From a virus, in IMG/VR virus record IMGVR_UViG_3300031787_000193, positions 1 to 48,490 of that record: a stretch of 48,490 nt of DNA; one strand, written 5' to 3'. Positions within the stretch are counted from its first letter, which is position 1; the number at the start of each line of letters is the position of its first letter. Positions 31,935 to 40,213 of the stretch are shown one piece after another. The notes under the pieces are model-generated. The model was not told the DNA's origin and ran no database searches. It saw nothing but the letters and a program-made list of their open reading frames with translations. The position numbers and the translations under genes are program-made.

Positions 31935-32555
31935 TTATCTTTTTCCGTGCAAGTAGTCAGTTAAAATTGCTCCTATTACACCTATTTTTTGTCTTATTAA
32001 TATCCATTCCTCTTGAGTAAAAGAATGTTTTCTAGTATAATATGAAATAGTTAAAGAACCTATAAAATTATTATTTATATCTTTTATTGAAAAAACATAG
32101 AATGATTTAGTTTTATAATTTTTTCCTTGAATTTGAAATAAACCACAATCCAAATAATTTTCTTTAGTATCAGGAATTATTATTTCTCCATCTTTATATA
32201 TTAAAGAAAATGCTTTAGGAAATAAAGATACAGGAATATTTTGGAAAGTATCTTTTATAGAAGATGTTTTGTCTGTAGTTCGTTCATAAAAAATACTAAA
32301 CTTCTTAATTGATTTTCCTGTAGGGTAGAAATGTCCTCCATTATGGAATTGAGCAATACATATTCTATCACTTTTTAGTTCTTTTATTAATATTTCTAGT
32401 TGATGATCAACTTTTTCATCTGTATTAATAGATTCTCCTAATGCGTCTTTATGGGGAAAAATAAATTTAGATTTTACCCATTCTACAATAATAGGACCAA
32501 AAATCGCTGTTATTAGTGCTGTTACAACTGTTATGTAAATTGGAATTGGAGGCAT
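31935..32555 (-). CDS. Membrane-anchored GAF-like protein
   Basis: 206 aa. Residues ~5-26 (PIYITVVTALITAIFGPIIV) form one N-terminal membrane segment. The soluble part has a GAF-like course: LIKELKSDRICIAQFHNGGH (~58-77), KSIKKFSIFYERTTDKTSSI, then DCGLFQIQGKNYKTKSFYVF and NNFIGSLTISYYTRKHSF (~162-179). I recall similar GAF-like phage proteins with the QFHNG motif. GAF domains bind small ligands or signal; here the ligand is unknown. It could sit in the host inner membrane after infection. It ends just before the A-rich gap that starts the next unit. Confidence 0.7.
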   Translation of the reverse strand: MPPIPIYITVVTALITAIFGPIIVEWVKSKFIFPHKDALGESINTDEKVDHQLEILIKELKSDRICIAQFHNGGHFYPTGKSIKKFSIFYERTTDKTSSIKDTFQNIPVSLFPKAFSLIYKDGEIIIPDTKENYLDCGLFQIQGKNYKTKSFYVFSIKDINNNFIGSLTISYYTRKHSFTQEEWILIRQKIGVIGAILTDYLHGKR

Positions 32556-32559
32556 GACT

Positions 32560-33129
32560 TCATCGTTTTAAGGTTTGCAAATATTTAATTGTTTCTTCTT
32601 TACTTTCTAACAACTTTTTCTTTGCTGAGCCATCCCATTTTTCAATATCTCCGGCTTCAGTAATAAAACTTTCATTTGAACCATTGATAACTTCATCCAT
32701 CCATGTATTATAATCTTTAATAAGATGATCTACATCTGAATTGATGATATTTTTTTCATATTCTTCCCATAATCCCATTTTGCGAATATCTGTTTCAAAG
32801 TCAATTTGACAATTAAAGCATCTATTATATTGAATGTAAAATAATTTATCGAATTTATTTTTCATTAAATTAGAGCAACAAGGGCAGAAAAGTGGCAAAG
32901 TCACTGAGTGCTTTGCTTTGTCTAATTTAGTAAGATTTTGTTTAATGCCATTTTTGATAGTCCATTGCCTACCATCTTCTTCCCACACATCTCCCTCATC
33001 ATGAAAACTTTTTTTCTTTTCATAACCAATCCCCACAGTAGTCCTTTCTCCGTACTTGCCTTGAACAAGATTACGAAGACGTTGAACATCCTTTTGTTTG
33101 AAATCTTTTTTTAAAACGTTTTCTGACAT
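32560..33129 (-). CDS. Zinc-ribbon phage protein
   Basis: 189 aa. N-terminus MSENVLKKDFKQKDVQRLRN, then GDVWEEDGRQWTIKNGIKQN (~46-65), a block conserved in many aquatic T4-like phages in my memory. LFCPCCSNLMKN (~80-91) and RCFNCQIDFE (~103-112) form a C-x2-C...C-x2-C zinc ribbon. The C-terminal part is helical with an acidic patch. Zinc-ribbon proteins of this kind might bind nucleic acid or late transcription factors; that is inference. It is separated from the GAF-like gene by 4 bp and from the next upstream gene by 3 bp. Confidence 0.8.
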   Translation of the reverse strand: MSENVLKKDFKQKDVQRLRNLVQGKYGERTTVGIGYEKKKSFHDEGDVWEEDGRQWTIKNGIKQNLTKLDKAKHSVTLPLFCPCCSNLMKNKFDKLFYIQYNRCFNCQIDFETDIRKMGLWEEYEKNIINSDVDHLIKDYNTWMDEVINGSNESFITEAGDIEKWDGSAKKKLLESKEETIKYLQTLKR

Positions 33130-33132
33130 AAA

Positions 33133-33783
33133 TTATTTTTTATAAAACTTTAATATTTCTTTTTTAACTAAAGTACGTAAATTTTCTTGTATTGCTTCTT
33201 GTTTACTTAATTTATAATCTTTACCTGATTCTAAATTTGCATTATCTAATATTTTTCTAAGAGTTGGACCATCACTTAATGGAAATCTTAATGTAAGTTC
33301 ATCTATTTCTTTAGGTCGTAAATCTGCTTTTCTAGATTTTTCACCACTATCCATACTGTTAAAATATTTTTCTACTAAATCTACATTATATTTACTATTT
33401 TTAGGAAAAATAAACCGAATGTTACCGGCTTTGTCTTTGTTAATTTCGGCTCCTTTTCTATCAAATTTTGCACCAACTGCATTTTCTATTTTAGAATAAA
33501 GAGAAGTACCATTTTCCTTATATATAGCAATGTTATCACTTAATTTATAACGAGCATTAGGCATATCACCAAATACTTTAATTTTGATATCTTTTAGTCC
33601 AGAAGCTTCTTTAGCATATACTTTATCCAGGTTAGCAGGATCATTGATAATATCAAGAAGTTCTTTAGCAGTACGTCCTTCTAAGGCTGTTAATACTAAT
33701 TCATTTTGAGATTGTATACCTTTTAACCCACTAACTTCTTCTTCACCTTCATTTTCTTTTACCAATTTGTACTGATATTTCAT
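33133..33783 (-). CDS. Hypothetical protein coupled to the nucleotidase cassette
   Basis: 216 aa. Two halves: ~20-130 with alternating strands and helices (ELVLTALEGRTAKELLDIIN, YKLSDNIAIYKENGTSLYSK) and ~145-216, DELTLRFPLSDGPTLRKILD, which may be a second small domain. The C-terminus (QENLRTLVKKEILKFYKK) resembles the targeting helix but is at the wrong end. No enzyme motif is seen. Start overlaps the HAD gene stop by ATGA, so it is the last gene of the coupled kinase, nucleotidyltransferase, HAD cassette and may act with it. Confidence 0.68.
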   Translation of the reverse strand: MKYQYKLVKENEGEEEVSGLKGIQSQNELVLTALEGRTAKELLDIINDPANLDKVYAKEASGLKDIKIKVFGDMPNARYKLSDNIAIYKENGTSLYSKIENAVGAKFDRKGAEINKDKAGNIRFIFPKNSKYNVDLVEKYFNSMDSGEKSRKADLRPKEIDELTLRFPLSDGPTLRKILDNANLESGKDYKLSKQEAIQENLRTLVKKEILKFYKK

Positions 33784-34316
33784 AATCCTAGTTGCTTTAA
33801 TTCGTTAATTGTATTTGATGTTGAAGTATGTAAAATACCTATACCTCCTGTGGCCTTCCATTCATTAATATTATCAGGGCGATCGTCGATAAGTATTCGA
33901 TTTTTTCCAGAATAATTTTTTTTCTTTTCTCTATTTGCTAAAATTAATTTAGTCCCAGGTATATTTTCTTTTACCCACAAATGTTTTCCATAGCGAGAAG
34001 ATGCTTCTCTAGAAGGAGCTGAGAGTAAAGATGGGTTATATTTTTTAATATAGTCCCAAAGTTGTTTACCATCAGACATCCATGGCATTTTAGACCAAAA
34101 TTGAACACCTATTTTTTTATCTATAAGTTCCCAAAATTCTTTAATGCCATATTTTGATTCGTATTCTTTAGGAGACATTCCTCCAAATTGTTCAAATCGT
34201 CTATCAAAATCACATAACACGCCATCCATATCACAAAATATTTTATATTGTGCTACTTGGGCAGCTGTTTCCTCTTCCCTAATTTGCTTATATATGTCTG
34301 TTAATTTATATTTCAT
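33780..34316 (-). CDS. HAD-superfamily 5'-nucleotidase-like phosphatase with targeting helix
   Basis: 178 aa. N-terminal MKYKLTDIYKQIRE/EETAAQ is the (I/L)-x-E helix, an extension before the enzyme core. HAD motif I is FCDMDGVLCDFD (nucleophile D29, acid D31); motif II is probably LLSAPSRE. Lys residues follow, and motif IV is ILIDDRPDNI (~141-150). The CDMDGVLCDFD form and the short cap are typical of deoxyribonucleotidase/5'-nucleotidase-type phage enzymes. It would dephosphorylate a nucleotide, or another phosphomonoester; the substrate is unknown. It is ATGA-coupled to both neighbours. The extension argues for delivery in the virion. Confidence 0.85.
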   Translation of the reverse strand: MKYKLTDIYKQIREEETAAQVAQYKIFCDMDGVLCDFDRRFEQFGGMSPKEYESKYGIKEFWELIDKKIGVQFWSKMPWMSDGKQLWDYIKKYNPSLLSAPSREASSRYGKHLWVKENIPGTKLILANREKKKNYSGKNRILIDDRPDNINEWKATGGIGILHTSTSNTINELKQLGL

Positions 34317-36256
34317 TTAATTTGGTAAATTTCTTGTAAAACTTCTCTTTTCACTTTACGTTTAGTGGCATTCCAACGTTCTATTTTACTTTTAGAATTT
34401 ATATCTAAATTTTGCCAATAATATAAAACATCTTCATATTTTTCTCCACCATACTTAACACTTTCATTTATGGCATACTTATATGCTTCTTCTATTGATT
34501 TCATTAAAACCATAGATTCATCATCATTTTTAATTAAATATTGATTATTAAATATATTTTCAAGTTTTTCTAAAAATGATTTAGATTTATATATGTTTAG
34601 TTTAGCATTTTTACCACTTTTATTTTCATTCCCTGAGAGAGAAATGTAGTTTGGTTTTTTATTATTTATAAAATCTTTTAATATTTTAAATGAGGTAGTA
34701 GTTATTTGTTTCCAAGCCTCAGGAGATGTATTTTTGTTATTATTTGTAAAATTCCAATGTATTGACCATTTATTTAAATCAGGTTCATCTAATCTAAAAT
34801 AATATTTTGCTTCAATATCATCTCCATTGCTTACTAAATACTCTACACTATTTAATTTTTCTATATTAGGTAAGTCTTTTTCAAATAGTTCATTTAAAGC
34901 ATACTCTTTATATTCTCTAATATATTTTTGATTTTTAATTGAATCTTCCCAATTTCTAAATGTCATGTTTCCTTTTAAATATGCTTCTCTTTCTAATTCA
35001 GGTAAATCTCCATCTTCATTAGTATCATTAGTAGTTACATTATTTAATCTACCTTCATTATCTTGAATACGATGAATCATTTCATGAGAAAATGAACGTA
35101 ATATATCTTTTGGATGTCTATTCAGCGTATAAAGCGTTATAGAACAATTATTTGGATCGTAGTACGCTGTTTTACCTAAAACGTTATTAGCGTTTTCTAC
35201 ATCGTTGTCTATGATTTTTAATGTAGGTAATGGTTGAATATCCATACCTTGATCAACCATATATCTGATTAATGAATTTAAAGAATCATCAAATGAATCG
35301 TTTACACTTTCATTTAAACTCTCACTAAATTCAATTTTAGGATCAGGTGTTTTGAAATCTTTTTTACGCATTATAGTTTTAGCAATAGCAGTATTTGCTT
35401 GCTTAACCAGTGGTATATTAATATCTGTACGATTATCTGTGGCTACTATTTCTTTATATTTAGAAAGAAAATCAAATAATTGTTTTTTCTTTTTAGCTAA
35501 GCGTTTAAAAAACCCAATAAGTTCAGCTGATGAAATAGGCTTAATGTTTCTAGGATCTACTAATCTATCAAAGAAATGACTGGTAAATTCTATGTCTAGT
35601 GGGTTTAATTCTTTATCCGCAAAATCTTCAACTGATTGGATAGCCATTTGAGACATTTCCTCTATTTTTTCTTTACCTAAAATGCTCCATACTTGTTGTT
35701 GGGTATCAGAATCTAATTCACTAGGTAAATATTTTATAAATTCCTCAAAATTATTATCAGATAGTGCCTTACGTGCTTTAGTTCCACTAATGCTGTTTTC
35801 GGCTTCTGATTTTAAAACAGTAACTTTATTTCCGTATTTTTTATATAGAGTTTTACGTTGTTCAAAATCTTTAGCATCTTGTTCATCTCCCTCTCTAGCA
35901 CCCACCACAGCATATATTTCTGTATCTGAGTTTTCCTTGATATAGTCTTTAATATATGTAAGTGGAGATGAAGTTGAAATTAACTTTACTTTATCTGAAA
36001 GTAATGGTTTGTATATTTCCCAGATTTTCATAGACATTTCAGGAGTGATACCGTCTCGAGTACCTCCTCCTATTGCTATTTGAAATTCAGTTATATTTGG
36101 GTGGTTTTCAAGTGTTTGTTTAACAACATCAAAATGTCCTTTTGTGGGTGGTTTAAATCCACCACCAAACAAAGCTACTACCTCATTAGATTGGGGCATT
36201 TCAATTTGAAAGTCCTCTAATATAGGTTGTATAAGTTCTCTAACTAAAAAATTCAT
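34313..36256 (-). CDS. Nucleotidyltransferase fused to an HExxH metalloprotease-like domain
   Basis: 647 aa. N-terminus MNFLVRELIQPILE/DFQIEM has an (I/L)-x-E site. Residues ~25-165 form a cytidylyltransferase-like domain: GGGFKPPTKGHFDVV (31-45, HxGH class with KGH) and ISGTKAR (156-162), as in nicotinamide or pantetheine adenylyltransferases. Residues ~225-305 form an unassigned basic domain (HFFDRLVDPRN, then KTIMRKKDFKT) that might be a BECR-type RNase fold. Residues ~340-430 hold FSHEMIHRIQDNEG (HEMIH 391-395) and ELEREAYLKGN, a zincin pattern with a third acidic ligand. The rest is unassigned. Combining all on one tagged chain is striking. Confidence 0.83.
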   Translation of the reverse strand: MNFLVRELIQPILEDFQIEMPQSNEVVALFGGGFKPPTKGHFDVVKQTLENHPNITEFQIAIGGGTRDGITPEMSMKIWEIYKPLLSDKVKLISTSSPLTYIKDYIKENSDTEIYAVVGAREGDEQDAKDFEQRKTLYKKYGNKVTVLKSEAENSISGTKARKALSDNNFEEFIKYLPSELDSDTQQQVWSILGKEKIEEMSQMAIQSVEDFADKELNPLDIEFTSHFFDRLVDPRNIKPISSAELIGFFKRLAKKKKQLFDFLSKYKEIVATDNRTDINIPLVKQANTAIAKTIMRKKDFKTPDPKIEFSESLNESVNDSFDDSLNSLIRYMVDQGMDIQPLPTLKIIDNDVENANNVLGKTAYYDPNNCSITLYTLNRHPKDILRSFSHEMIHRIQDNEGRLNNVTTNDTNEDGDLPELEREAYLKGNMTFRNWEDSIKNQKYIREYKEYALNELFEKDLPNIEKLNSVEYLVSNGDDIEAKYYFRLDEPDLNKWSIHWNFTNNNKNTSPEAWKQITTTSFKILKDFINNKKPNYISLSGNENKSGKNAKLNIYKSKSFLEKLENIFNNQYLIKNDDESMVLMKSIEEAYKYAINESVKYGGEKYEDVLYYWQNLDINSKSKIERWNATKRKVKREVLQEIYQIK

Positions 36257-37050
36257 TTAACAAAGTTTTTAACAATATTAGGCAACTCTTTACTATCAAT
36301 TGGGTCTAATTTAGATTGAATATCTCCATATGTGGTAGAAATTTTTTCAATATTTTTTTCTAATGTTTTACGAGTATTTTCTCTTTGTTTTTCTCTTTTT
36401 TCTTTTTCTTCAGGAGATAGAGTTGTATCATCTTTTTTAAAAGTAGAAGCGAATTCTCCTGTAGATAATAAACTATTAAAGTATTCTGATAGTTTGCCAT
36501 CTTGGTATGCTTTTTCAAAATTGGCTATTTCTTTTTGTTCTTCAGGTCCAGATGGAGAATTTACCAATATAAATTTATCACCAAATATATTTTTATATTC
36601 GTCTAATAAGTTATACACATTAGCCCATGTTCCTAAAACACCTACAGCTGGTACTTTACGTTCACGTTTAAAATTTCTTAGAAATGAAACAACAGGATGG
36701 GCATAAACCATAATCATCATGGTTTCATACCCATTACTATTTAATTCATCTAGAATTGGTTGTAAAGTAGATAAATTAGAGGCCGTAGTGTCGTAAATAA
36801 GATTTTTTTGATTTTTTATAGCGTTTGGTAAATCTTTTTTTCTAATTTGAGTAGATGCAGCAGATAAATTTCTATACATTGGAGAATCTTTATCTTCAAC
36901 ATATTTATCTGCGTTTAGATTGTCAAAATCTTTAACTATAGGATCAATAGATTTAAGTACCGTGGATTTACCTACTGAAGCACCTCCCGCCATGATTATG
37001 GCTTTGGGTTTAGAAAGTGCTTCTTGTAATAGTTGAGTAAGTTTTATCAT
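36253..37050 (-). CDS. Zeta-toxin-like P-loop kinase with targeting helix
   Basis: 265 aa from ATG 37050; a 12-residue longer form would use TTG. N-terminus MIKLTQLLQE/ALSKPK is the (I/L)-x-E helix directly before the kinase. Walker A is AGGASVGKST (~20-29); DFDNLNADKYVEDKD (~41-55), LIYDTTASNL and FLRNFKRERKVPAVG (~124-138) fit the zeta-toxin/AAA_33 kinase family. That family phosphorylates UDP-sugars in zeta toxins and other small molecules or nucleic acid ends in relatives. The C-terminal ~70 residues are a charged coiled coil. It leads the coupled cassette (ATGA with the nucleotidyltransferase gene). Confidence 0.85.
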   Translation of the reverse strand: MIKLTQLLQEALSKPKAIIMAGGASVGKSTVLKSIDPIVKDFDNLNADKYVEDKDSPMYRNLSAASTQIRKKDLPNAIKNQKNLIYDTTASNLSTLQPILDELNSNGYETMMIMVYAHPVVSFLRNFKRERKVPAVGVLGTWANVYNLLDEYKNIFGDKFILVNSPSGPEEQKEIANFEKAYQDGKLSEYFNSLLSTGEFASTFKKDDTTLSPEEKEKREKQRENTRKTLEKNIEKISTTYGDIQSKLDPIDSKELPNIVKNFVK

Positions 37051-37096
37051 AATATTAATATACAAAAAAGAATTTAGGAATCCCAATTCTCTCTCA

Positions 37097-37106
37097 TTAT
37101 AAATAT
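37097..37106 (-). promoter_or_regulatory. Candidate late-promoter motif ATATTTATAA
   Basis: The coding strand reads TATAATATTTATAATGAGAGAG, 46 nt before the ATG at 37050, beginning at the last base of the nuclease stop codon. It would drive the kinase, nucleotidyltransferase and HAD cassette. Confidence 0.45.
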
Positions 37107-37876
37107 TATAGATCTTTTCGTTTTACAGTAGTTCTAAATGACTCGAATGATGGAGAGGCTGTAGGATTTTCTAAATCAAATAGTTTTTTAATAGTTTTGA
37201 AGATATCAATGTTTTCTTCAAATGTTCTTTCTGATTCTAAAATTTCCCATCCTTTGCCTTGCATTTTACCTTTTGATGATTTACGTTTGGATGATTTCAA
37301 CCATAATATTCCATAATGATCTACCTTTTTATTATAGCATTCTTGATAACATTGACCATAAACCGCGGTTTGAAGTTCATAAGTTGAATGCATTTGGTTA
37401 GATGTTTTAATGTCTAACAACCATAATTTATCGTTTATTTCAACAATTAAATCGCAGGTTCCTGCTACTTTAAGTTCATCTGAAAATAAATGTACTTCGG
37501 TTTCAATTAATTTTGGAGTGAATTCTTCCCAAAAATCTACAAAACGTAAAAACATTTGCCATACATCTGGATGATGTTGGGGTTTTCCTGAGTGAGATAG
37601 AAAATATAATTCTTCACCATTTAAATATGCTTCACATAATTCATGTACTTGAGTACCTTCTTCAGATGCTTTTTTAACGATATATTCAGAAGCATAACCT
37701 ACTTTTTTTAACCAGTCTTCAAAAAATTTCCCTTTAGGATATAAGTTTAATACATATGTTACTGAAGGGTAATATTCACCATTTCGTCTGTAATACCTGG
37801 AATCAGGCAATGTAATTTGTTTATGGTCGTCAGATATTTCTAAAATTCGATCATATGAATGCTTAATTTTGCTCAT
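37106..37876 (-). CDS. RecB/Cas4-like PD-(D/E)XK nuclease
   Basis: 256 aa. The catalytic pattern is complete: H78 in EGTQVHELCEAYL, E127 in LIETEVHLF, D142 in VAGTCDLIVEI, and D155-I-K157 in LWLLDIKTS. YELQTAVYGQCYQECYNKKV follows as the RecB-type QxxxY motif. The N-terminus (YYPSVTYVLNLYPKGKFFED) is typical of phage RecB/Cas4-like exonucleases. No four-Cys Fe-S cluster is seen. Likely a DNA-end processing or recombination nuclease. It overlaps the primase gene by ATGA, so the two are co-expressed replication functions. Confidence 0.92.
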   Translation of the reverse strand: MSKIKHSYDRILEISDDHKQITLPDSRYYRRNGEYYPSVTYVLNLYPKGKFFEDWLKKVGYASEYIVKKASEEGTQVHELCEAYLNGEELYFLSHSGKPQHHPDVWQMFLRFVDFWEEFTPKLIETEVHLFSDELKVAGTCDLIVEINDKLWLLDIKTSNQMHSTYELQTAVYGQCYQECYNKKVDHYGILWLKSSKRKSSKGKMQGKGWEILESERTFEENIDIFKTIKKLFDLENPTASPSFESFRTTVKRKDL

Positions 37877-38808
37877 ATAATTTGTAATTTTTTCTCAAGT
37901 AAGTTTGAGAAGGTTAAAGGAAACGTGTTTTGAATTAGGTTAGTAAACTTAACAAATCCCATATCACTTGGATCCTTATCGTCAATATTAACTAAATAAA
38001 CTTCTTTACCTTCATTCATTAATGTTTCACAAAAATTTAACGCTTGTTTAATGGCGTCTTTATCTAATGCAATATATATTTTTTGTACTGAGGAATTGAT
38101 TAGTTTTTTCATTAAACTATTTTGAATAGTTTTTCCAAGTAATGGAATAACATTCCGTTTAATAGCAATAGCATCAAACATTCCCTCACACAATGTAATA
38201 GGTGTATTCCAATTTATAAAAAGTTCTAACCCAATTATATCTCTTGATATATCTGGGTTTTTGTATTTAATTGAGGAATTTTTATTAAAATTTCTGGAAG
38301 TGAAATAATTTAAATTTCCTTCCGAATCATATGATGGGATAATGATCATGTTTGAATAATTCCCAAACTCACAATACCCTATATTATACTTAATAATATC
38401 TTCTTGAGTTATATTTCGAGTTTTTAAATAATGTAAAGCATGTTTAGCTGTTAAACTACTTGGAGGATTAATCAATGAAATAAATTCTTTAGGTAGTGTT
38501 ATTTTTTTAGTTTCAATTATTTTTCCTTCAAAATCTTTTGGAATGGATTTAACTAATAATTTTAATTGATTTACTTTATCGAAATCCGCCTCTATTTTTT
38601 TAAACAGGGTTGTTAATTTTTTACCTTTAAAACCACACGTCCAACAATTGTATGATTGAAAGTGTGGGGAGGTTTCATCTAAATTAATTTCAAGTTTTAA
38701 CTTATGATGTTTACATTCAGGGCAATGATATGCTCTATTACCTTTAGATGTGGATTTACTTTTACCTAAAATTGAATCAATCAAATATGTTAACGCATTA
38801 TTTCCCAT
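37873..38808 (-). CDS. DnaG-type DNA primase
   Basis: 311 aa. An N-terminal zinc ribbon has AYHCPECKHH (H28, C29, C32) and NCWTCGFKG (C55, C58). The TOPRIM domain follows: PITLCEGMFDAIAIKRN with catalytic Glu (~206), IYIALDKDAIKQA with Asp (~249-251), and KDPSDMGF. The RNA-polymerase core region reads IIIPSYDSEGNLNYFTSRNF. It should synthesise RNA primers at the phage fork, the counterpart of T4 gp61, but it has no helicase domain. The following gene is the RecB-like nuclease (ATGA). No promoter motif is obvious in the 35-bp gap upstream. Confidence 0.92.
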   Translation of the reverse strand: MGNNALTYLIDSILGKSKSTSKGNRAYHCPECKHHKLKLEINLDETSPHFQSYNCWTCGFKGKKLTTLFKKIEADFDKVNQLKLLVKSIPKDFEGKIIETKKITLPKEFISLINPPSSLTAKHALHYLKTRNITQEDIIKYNIGYCEFGNYSNMIIIPSYDSEGNLNYFTSRNFNKNSSIKYKNPDISRDIIGLELFINWNTPITLCEGMFDAIAIKRNVIPLLGKTIQNSLMKKLINSSVQKIYIALDKDAIKQALNFCETLMNEGKEVYLVNIDDKDPSDMGFVKFTNLIQNTFPLTFSNLLEKKLQII

Positions 38809-38843
38809 AACTTATTTAATATATGAAAGACATCTTGGATATC

Positions 38844-39287
38844 CTAGTTTAAAAAGTCTTTTGTGAAAAATTTTCCTAAAATGTTGTCATTAAAATATTT
38901 ATTGGAATGTTCTAACACGCTATATTTAAATAAATACTTGCACTCATAATATGTTAATAACTTTTTATTAGGAACAAACTGTAGTATTTCGCGTGTAAAT
39001 TCTGAGTGCTTTCCTGCTTTTAACAGCTCGAGTATTGGTTTTGCGGAACCATAATATGTTTTCCAATCTGATTCCTTTTGGACAACTTTACTAGTTGGTT
39101 TACGACCAGGACCTGTTTGTTCGATTAATTCTTTTTTAGTAAGTTTTTTCTTTACATTGTGAATTAAAGATTTCTTACCTATATAAGATATACCTGTTGG
39201 TATATGGGTTGTTACATATATAAAACCAAATGTGTTTTCAGGAATGTCTTCTGTATTTTCTATAACTTTGTCTTTATATAACCACAT
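38844..39287 (-). CDS. Conserved GIY-YIG-like nuclease, small
   Basis: 147 aa. The domain is recognisable as GFIYVTTHIPTGISYIGKKS (21-40), SDWKTYYGSAKPILE (~73-87) and a Glu in LTYYECKYLF (E115), the GIY-YIG order. It contains GRKPTSKVVQKESDWKTYYG, a block I recall as widely conserved in aquatic T4-like phages at the same place. Because it lacks NUMOD modules and appears conserved, it may have a resident DNA-processing role and not be a homing endonuclease. It starts immediately after the stop of the 306-aa virion gene (TAA/ATG) and before the primase gene. Confidence 0.82.
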   Translation of the reverse strand: MWLYKDKVIENTEDIPENTFGFIYVTTHIPTGISYIGKKSLIHNVKKKLTKKELIEQTGPGRKPTSKVVQKESDWKTYYGSAKPILELLKAGKHSEFTREILQFVPNKKLLTYYECKYLFKYSVLEHSNKYFNDNILGKFFTKDFLN

Positions 39288-40208
39288 TTATCTATCTATA
39301 TTAATCAATATTGTTGTATCTGTTGTTGGTGAAGAAGGTAATGGTTGAGCCAATTTACCTATTGCTAATAGGTTTTGTGCTTCATCATATAATCCAACTG
39401 TGGTGATATAAGGAGAAAAATATGATTCAGTTATAAATCCATATGGGATACCTAAACTAGCTGAATTACTACCTGATATTAAACTTGGGTTTAAGGATAA
39501 ATTATATTCATTTTCTCTAATTGTACATTTATATTGTGTTTCATATATTTTATATGAACTACTAAATGAACAAGTTATATCAGTATTTGATACAAATGAA
39601 TTTATAGTACCAAAAGAAGCAGAAGTTATAGTAATAATCCCATGAGGATAAAATATATTTCCTATTATTTCTCCTCCATTGGTTAATACATTTCCTTCTC
39701 CATCATCTATTAAATAATTTGCTCCTGCATTAAATCTAAATGTATTTGGTTTAATGTAATCTCCAAACAAACGAGCAGGAATAGAAATAACTCCTATATA
39801 ATTACCTGATGAGGTAGGAAAGAATTTTGGATAAGTAAGAGTGGTTTGTAAGTAGTTATCGAATTGTGGGTTCATTGTAGAACCCACAAATCGATTTCCT
39901 TCCTCATCTCTACCAGGAATCAAAACTGGTTGATTGACTGCATCTCCATAACTAGAACTCAAATAATTTGAATAATAGAGCTCTTTAATTGAATTGTAAA
40001 CTAATCTTTGATATTGGGTTCCTAAATTTCCTGTAGTAGGATCTGATAATGGATTAAATAAAGTTCCAACTATGTTTTGACCTAATAATCTATCTATTCC
40101 TACGTTTGGATTAATTAGAGAATTACCCCCATAAAAGGTAAATTCTTTATTTACCTCAAATGGAGTAACAATTATATCAGAAGTTAGAAGTTGCTTGTAA
40201 GCGCTCAT
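39288..40208 (-). CDS. Virion structural protein, paralogue of the next upstream gene
   Basis: 306 aa, beta-rich with little charge. Its C-terminal third (YNLSLNPSLISGSNSASLGI, then TTVGLYDEAQNLLAIGKLAQ, PLPSSPTTDTTILINI) matches the 340-aa upstream protein (NYSENPSYISGSTGE, TTIGLYNDNNELLAVAKLSR, PL). The N-terminal part holds FNPLSDPTTGNLGTQYQRLV and GVISIPARLFGDYIKPNT. Probably a tail, neck or baseplate component. Duplication suggests the two form adjacent rings or a heteromer. I know the type from aquatic T4-like phages but not the exact role. Confidence 0.78.
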   Translation of the reverse strand: MSAYKQLLTSDIIVTPFEVNKEFTFYGGNSLINPNVGIDRLLGQNIVGTLFNPLSDPTTGNLGTQYQRLVYNSIKELYYSNYLSSSYGDAVNQPVLIPGRDEEGNRFVGSTMNPQFDNYLQTTLTYPKFFPTSSGNYIGVISIPARLFGDYIKPNTFRFNAGANYLIDDGEGNVLTNGGEIIGNIFYPHGIITITSASFGTINSFVSNTDITCSFSSSYKIYETQYKCTIRENEYNLSLNPSLISGSNSASLGIPYGFITESYFSPYITTVGLYDEAQNLLAIGKLAQPLPSSPTTDTTILINIDR

Positions 40209-40213
40209 TGATT

